Positions 25,193 through 28,349 of a DNA stretch of 28,349 bases are shown in pieces (within the stretch, counting starts at the first letter, position 1; every line of letters starts with the position of its first letter). Position numbers and translations under genes: made by a program. Origin of the DNA: JAXJQF01 sp036311285 (GTDB lineage Bacteria; Pseudomonadota; Gammaproteobacteria; Enterobacterales; Succinivibrionaceae); contig JAXJQF010000083.1 of assembly GCA_036311285.1 (NCBI GenBank), positions 1 through 28,349 of the forward strand. Reading direction: 5' to 3'. The notes beneath the pieces were generated by a model. That model searched no databases. It was not told the origin of the DNA and saw only the letters and a list, made by a program, of their open reading frames with translations.

Positions 25193-25689
25193 ATAACCTC
25201 CTACACTCAAACAAGTACATATAATAGATATATCACTTATTTATATTTATATTCATGTTTTTATTATCAATAGCAATAAAATAAAACAACCATATATAGA
25301 TATTATCAATTAATTATGCGTATAAACATGTACACATCAAATTATTGAAATTTAAAATCCAATTTAATCTGATCTATGTATACTTTTTAAAACAATCTAT
25401 TGATTAATTAATAAAAAAGATATTTGAAATAATGCGTATAACTCTGTAGAAAATTAAGCAAGGAAAGACAGTATTAAGCATAAACAACATTAAACCTAAT
25501 GTATTTATCAGTTTATTCATAAAAACAAAGTCTTTTTTGAACATTAAAAAGATGAAGTTAATGCCTACTTTTTAATACAAACATCACAATATATGTAATT
25601 TGACAACTTTTTTTATCTAAACTGCATTGATTTATGTTAAAATTTACGCGTTTTTTTGAGAAGATACTTAATTTATAATAATTTACAAT
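25193..25689. other. Intergenic region upstream of minC
   Basis: These 497 bp contain no gene I can support and must hold the divergent promoters of the Ogt-like gene and of minCDE. TTGACA at 25600-25605 is a good -35 box about 85 bp upstream of minC, though its -10 partner is weak. The 10-mer ATGCGTATAA occurs twice (25316-25325 and 25432-25441), without known meaning. Confidence 0.4.
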
Positions 25690-26499
25690 ATGTCAAATAC
25701 GAGTTTAAAGATAGAAGATTACAAATTAGCAACTTTTTATATTCAGGACGCTAAAACAGAAAATATTAAAGCAGAAATTTTAAGTAAATCTAATACACCT
25801 GCAACTGAGGCGTTCTTAAAAGTTACTCCATTTATTCTAGACCTAAGTCAATGTAGTAATCTTTCTGACTTTAATTATAAAGAAGTATCTGAATACACAA
25901 AAGGACGTGGATTCACATTAGTTGGAATAGCTGGTACTATTAGCGAAGAAGCTTTTTCATCATTAAAAGGTTGTGACTCCATCCCCTTAATTGTATCAAG
26001 AATGGTTTCAAAAACTACAGTTACCCCACAATCTAGTCAGACAATTAAACAAGACGCTACAAAGACTGAAATAGCTGTAAAAGAGAACACTTCTGAAGAA
26101 AAAAAACAAACAGATTCAAAAACTACCGCTGACGACGCTTCTTCTACCCCATTACCAACAGGCGAACTTACTCAAATTCACACCGGTAATGTAAGAAGTG
26201 GTAATCAAATTTATGCTAAAGATAAATCTTTAGTAGTTATTGGTAATGTAAGCGATGGTGCAAACGTAATCGCAGATGACAGTATTTACATCTTTGGTAC
26301 AGCAAAAGGAACTATCGTGGCAAATGCTAAACAGGATAGTAACAAAAAGGTTATTGTTTATTGCAAAAACCTTCAAGCACAAATTGTATCAATTTCAGGT
26401 ATCTACAAGACATATGAGGATTTAGATCCAAGTATCATCGGTCAGGCCGTGATTATAGAAGTTGAAAACAATACACTAAGATTTACAAAACAAGTTTAA
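25690..26499 (+). CDS. minC: Septum-site inhibitor MinC
   Basis: This 269-residue inhibitor of FtsZ ring assembly at the poles is recruited to the membrane by MinD. The N-terminal domain (about residues 1-105) faces FtsZ. A long polar linker (about 110-155, rich in Thr, Lys and Glu) leads to the C-terminal beta-helix domain: HTGNVRSGNQIYAKDKSLVV, then NVSDGANVIADDSIYIFGTAKG, which dimerises and binds MinD. Length is slightly above E. coli MinC (231 residues), mainly from the linker. No strong Shine-Dalgarno precedes the ATG at 25690. It is the first gene of minCDE, 39 bp before minD. Confidence 0.95.
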   Translation: MSNTSLKIEDYKLATFYIQDAKTENIKAEILSKSNTPATEAFLKVTPFILDLSQCSNLSDFNYKEVSEYTKGRGFTLVGIAGTISEEAFSSLKGCDSIPLIVSRMVSKTTVTPQSSQTIKQDATKTEIAVKENTSEEKKQTDSKTTADDASSTPLPTGELTQIHTGNVRSGNQIYAKDKSLVVIGNVSDGANVIADDSIYIFGTAKGTIVANAKQDSNKKVIVYCKNLQAQIVSISGIYKTYEDLDPSIIGQAVIIEVENNTLRFTKQV

Positions 26500-26538
26500 C
26501 CACATTTTATTATGGTAATAACAAAAAGGATTTGCTAA

Positions 26539-27465
26539 ATGGCAAGTATAGAAACAGAAAAGAAAGAAACTGATTTAACAAATAATGAAAATAATGATGT
26601 TGAAATCGTTGCTGAAGAACCTAAAAAGTTAGATTTATCAGAAGGATTCAACGCTAAGGTTATTGTTGTTACTTCAGGTAAAGGTGGCGTTGGTAAGACA
26701 ACATCAAGTGCAGCAATAAGCTCTGGTATAGCTTTAGCTGGTCATAAAACTGTAGTTATTGACTTTGACGTAGGTTTAAGAAACCTTGACCTTGTTATGG
26801 GTTGTGAACGTCGAGTAGTTTACGATTTTGTAAACGTAATCAAAGAAGAAGCTACATTAAACCAAGCTTTAATTAAAGACAAAAACAGCTCTAACTTATA
26901 CATCCTACCAGCTTCTCAAACAAGAGATAAGGATGCATTAGATATAGAAAGCGTTTATAGAGTTCTTAAAGAATTAGACTCAATGGGCTTTGAGTACATC
27001 GTATGTGACTCACCTGCTGGTATTGAAACAGGTGCTTTAATGTCATTATACTTTGCTGATATAGCAATTGTTACTACAAACCCAGAAGTTTCATCAGTTC
27101 GTGACTCTGATAGAATCATTGGCATTCTTGATTCAAAGAGCCGTCGTGCTGAGTACAACTTAGATCCAATCAAACCATACTTACTATTAACAAGATACAG
27201 CCCTGCTCGTGTTGAAGCAGACGAAATGTTAAGTAAGGATGACGTAGTTGAACTATTAAGCATCGAATTAATTGGTGTAATCCCAGAATCACAAGCAGTA
27301 TTAAAAGCTTCTAACTCTGGTAAACCTATTATCTATGATGAAGAATCAGATGCAGGTCAAGCATACCAAGATACAGTTAAGCGTATTCTTGGTGAAGAAG
27401 TTCCTTTCAGATTCATTGATATTGAGAAGAAGGGATTTTTAAAGAGATTGTTCGGGAAGAAATAA
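26539..27465 (+). CDS. minD: Division-site ATPase MinD with an N-terminal extension
   Basis: MinD is the membrane-cycling ParA-type ATPase that carries MinC to the membrane and oscillates under MinE. The P-loop GKGGVGKTT (about 47-55), DFDVGLRNLD, CDSPAGIETGAL, NPEVSSVRDSDRI and the C-terminal amphipathic membrane helix (EKKGFLKRLFGKK) are all intact. Unlike E. coli MinD, which starts two residues before IIVVTSGKG, this protein has about 37 extra acidic, polar residues first. The ATG at 26539 is well supported by AAGGA 8 bp upstream, and there is no in-frame ATG closer to the core, so the extension looks genuine. It might change nucleotide-state dimerisation or partner binding (inference). 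Confidence 0.96.
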   Translation: MASIETEKKETDLTNNENNDVEIVAEEPKKLDLSEGFNAKVIVVTSGKGGVGKTTSSAAISSGIALAGHKTVVIDFDVGLRNLDLVMGCERRVVYDFVNVIKEEATLNQALIKDKNSSNLYILPASQTRDKDALDIESVYRVLKELDSMGFEYIVCDSPAGIETGALMSLYFADIAIVTTNPEVSSVRDSDRIIGILDSKSRRAEYNLDPIKPYLLLTRYSPARVEADEMLSKDDVVELLSIELIGVIPESQAVLKASNSGKPIIYDEESDAGQAYQDTVKRILGEEVPFRFIDIEKKGFLKRLFGKK

Positions 27466-27468
27466 ACT

Positions 27469-27807
27469 ATGTCATGGTTAAGCGATTTAATTTTTAATAA
27501 CAAGAAGCAGCAAAAGTCAAAGGAAAGCGCTAAGAGTAGATTACAATTAGTATTAATTCATGACCGTGAAAGTCGTGAAGGTCCTGATTTTTTACCACAA
27601 TTAAAATTAGATATCATTGCTGCAATCAAGAAATACATTCCTATTAGTGATGAACAGGTAATGGTTAATGTATCTCAAAAGGATGACACTTCTATGATGG
27701 AAGTTTCTGTATCATTAGACCCAAAATTTGATGATTCAGTACCTAAAGTTCATGGTAGATACGAAACAGAAGAAGATATCAACGATATCAAATCTATTAA
27801 CCAATAA
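27469..27807 (+). CDS. minE: MinE, topological specificity factor
   Basis: This 112-residue protein stimulates MinD ATPase and drives pole-to-pole oscillation. An N-terminal membrane-targeting helix (MSWLSDLIF) precedes the MinD-contacting strand (SRLQLVLIHDRE) and the topological domain (FLPQLKLDIIAAIKKYI and VSQKDDTSMMEVSVSL). It is longer than E. coli MinE (88 residues); a tail of about 20 acidic, polar residues follows the last conserved strand. It begins 3 bp after the minD stop, so translation is likely coupled. A strong terminator follows. Confidence 0.95.
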   Translation: MSWLSDLIFNNKKQQKSKESAKSRLQLVLIHDRESREGPDFLPQLKLDIIAAIKKYIPISDEQVMVNVSQKDDTSMMEVSVSLDPKFDDSVPKVHGRYETEEDINDIKSINQ

Positions 27808-27880
27808 AAAGCTAATAGATATAGTAATAGCAAATATTTCAATACAAAATACTTGCTAATTACTTGATACATAATATATA

Positions 27881-27927
27881 AAAAAATGGATATGTAAGAG
27901 GGGTATCCCAAACATATCCATTTTTTT
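27881..27927 (+). terminator. Intrinsic terminator of minCDE
   Basis: A perfect 15-bp stem AAAAAATGGATATGT/ACATATCCATTTTTT (27881-27895, 27912-27926) with a 16-nt loop ends in a T-run. It should work on both strands. Confidence 0.9.
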
Positions 27928-28034
27928 ATTATCTATTTAATGCTGGATTTATAGAAAACCTAAATTTTAAGCGTGAATGCGAAAACAAAGATAAGTTATA
28001 TAAAAAAGATAAGACAGGAAAATTTTTTCTGCCC

Positions 28035-28069
28035 TAAAAAAATAAACCCCCAAACATTCTGTTTAGAGG
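28035..28069 (-). terminator. Intrinsic terminator of the predicted small RNA
   Basis: On the minus strand CCTCTAAAC (28069-28061), loop AGAAT, GTTTGGGGG (28055-28047) form a 9-bp stem with two G-U pairs. TTTATTTTTTTA follows directly. The polarity is clear: only the minus strand has the T-tract. Confidence 0.85.
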
Positions 28070-28106
28070 TGAAATCGTGCATAGCACGCGGGATAAAACT
28101 GATCAC
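28036..28106 (-). ncRNA. Predicted sigma-54-dependent small RNA, ~70 nt
   Basis: The predicted start lies 11-12 nt below the -12 GC element, near 28106, and the end falls at the terminator U-tract near 28036. In between is a short hairpin, CGTGC-ATA-GCACG (28088-28076, complement), and an unpaired UUUCACC stretch just before the terminator, which could pair with Shine-Dalgarno sequences. No open frame fits the transcript: its one ATG falls in the hairpin and has no ribosome site. I do not recognise the RNA; the conserved core of Vibrio Qrr RNAs is not visible. Trans-acting regulation with Hfq is plausible from the size and the U-rich tail, but inferred. Confidence 0.65.
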
Positions 28107-28115
28107 TTTATATAG

Positions 28116-28132
28116 TGCAATCACTGTGCCAA
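28116..28132 (-). promoter_or_regulatory. Sigma-54 (RpoN) promoter, -24/-12
   Basis: The minus strand reads TTGGCACAGTGATTGCA. This matches the consensus YTGGCAC-N5-TTGCW at every fixed base, with exactly 10 bp between the GG and the GC. Such promoters need RpoN and an enhancer-binding activator. No protein gene follows; the first feature downstream is the terminator at 28069-28035. Confidence 0.85.
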
Positions 28133-28181
28133 CAAATGATAAAAATTATCAGTTTTTAATAAAATAGCTCAAACCTTTGAT

Positions 28182-28194
28182 TATCAAGGAGTTC
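28182..28194 (+). promoter_or_regulatory. Probable IHF-binding site
   Basis: TATCAAGGAGTTC matches WATCAA-N4-TTR at all but the last position. It lies between the upstream dyads and the sigma-54 promoter, where IHF usually bends the DNA to bring activator and polymerase together. Confidence 0.5.
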
Positions 28195-28261
28195 ACAAAA
28201 ATTCAGCAAACTAATATCTTAAACTGTAAAATTTAATTTTAAAATTTATAGTTTTTATTAT

Positions 28262-28328
28262 TTGCTAAATGCAATAACTTAGGCAAAAATATAACATTTT
28301 GCATTTATCATAATTTTGCTTTATGCAA
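28262..28328. promoter_or_regulatory. Tandem upstream activator dyads (TTGC-N5-GCAA type)
   Basis: TTGCTAAATGCAA (28262-28274) and TTGCTTTATGCAA (28316-28328) are two 13-bp near-palindromes centred about 162 and 216 bp upstream of the predicted start. Each differs by one base from TTGCAWWWTGCAA, the form I recall for LuxO sites at Vibrio qrr genes. A related half-site, TTTTGCATTT, lies between them, and a larger TGCAATATA/TATATTGCA dyad (28324-28345) overlaps the second. Tandem sites at this distance are typical of enhancer-binding proteins. The cognate activator is not in this window. The rest of 27928-28349 has no protein gene. Confidence 0.6.
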
Positions 28329-28349
28329 TATATTTGTATATTGCAACTA

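Noticed and set aside
28036..28106. Identity of the small RNA as Qrr
   Set aside because: The dyads look LuxO-like, but the conserved Qrr core as I remember it is not visible and the RNA is shorter.
27973..28167. 64-codon plus-strand open frame after minCDE
   Set aside because: It lies antisense to the predicted small RNA and its sigma-54 promoter, has no ribosome site and reads as low-complexity sequence.

Overview
The window is an AT-rich chromosomal segment (about 30% GC by eye) from a gammaproteobacterium. The minCDE operon, cmk, rlmI and a YcbL-type hydrolase all read as gammaproteobacterial orthologues. Two sodium:amino-acid symporters, an AAA-ATPase-like/PD-(D/E)XK-type gene relic and very low GC suggest a host-associated, possibly gut-living species. 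A Succinivibrionaceae-like organism is my best guess, with low confidence.

Layout. 1-2258 (minus): two tandem NSS-family symporters, the first cut by the window edge. 2423-6619 (minus): a 42-cysteine TraN-like protein with no other conjugation gene near it, then a secreted Sel1/Hcp-like cysteine-repeat protein. 7092-12260: two paralogous membrane-anchored EAL phosphodiesterases (+), separated by a small secreted protein (-) and a gene-poor 0.7 kb. 12354-17190: a decayed mobile island. It starts with an array of short direct and inverted repeats. It carries two inward-facing genes that share one N-terminal membrane cassette, an HTH protein, a frameshifted gene and an unknown gene. It also has a doubly broken serine recombinase and an IS3-family relic, and it abuts the 3' end of a tRNA-Ser(UGA) gene. 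17417-20347 (minus): a second accessory block with a fragment of an AAA-ATPase-like gene, a truncated partner gene, an intact AAA-family ATPase and a stand-alone RelA/SpoT-domain alarmone synthetase. 20656-25192: housekeeping genes cmk, rlmI and a ycbL-like hydrolase, a secreted unknown, and an Ogt-like protein whose catalytic Cys is replaced by Ser. 25690-27807: minC-minD-minE with an N-terminally extended MinD. 27881-28349: no protein gene, but an apparent sigma-54-dependent small RNA gene on the minus strand.

The most notable find is that last element. A canonical -24/-12 promoter with exact spacing lies at 28132-28116. A near-consensus IHF site lies upstream at 28182-28194. Two 13-bp dyads of the type TTGC-N5-GCAA lie about 160 and 215 bp upstream of the predicted start. 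Downstream is a transcript of about 70 nt that ends in a 9-bp stem followed by a U-tract. The whole architecture resembles enhancer-dependent regulatory RNAs such as Qrr or GlmY/Z, but I do not recognise the RNA.
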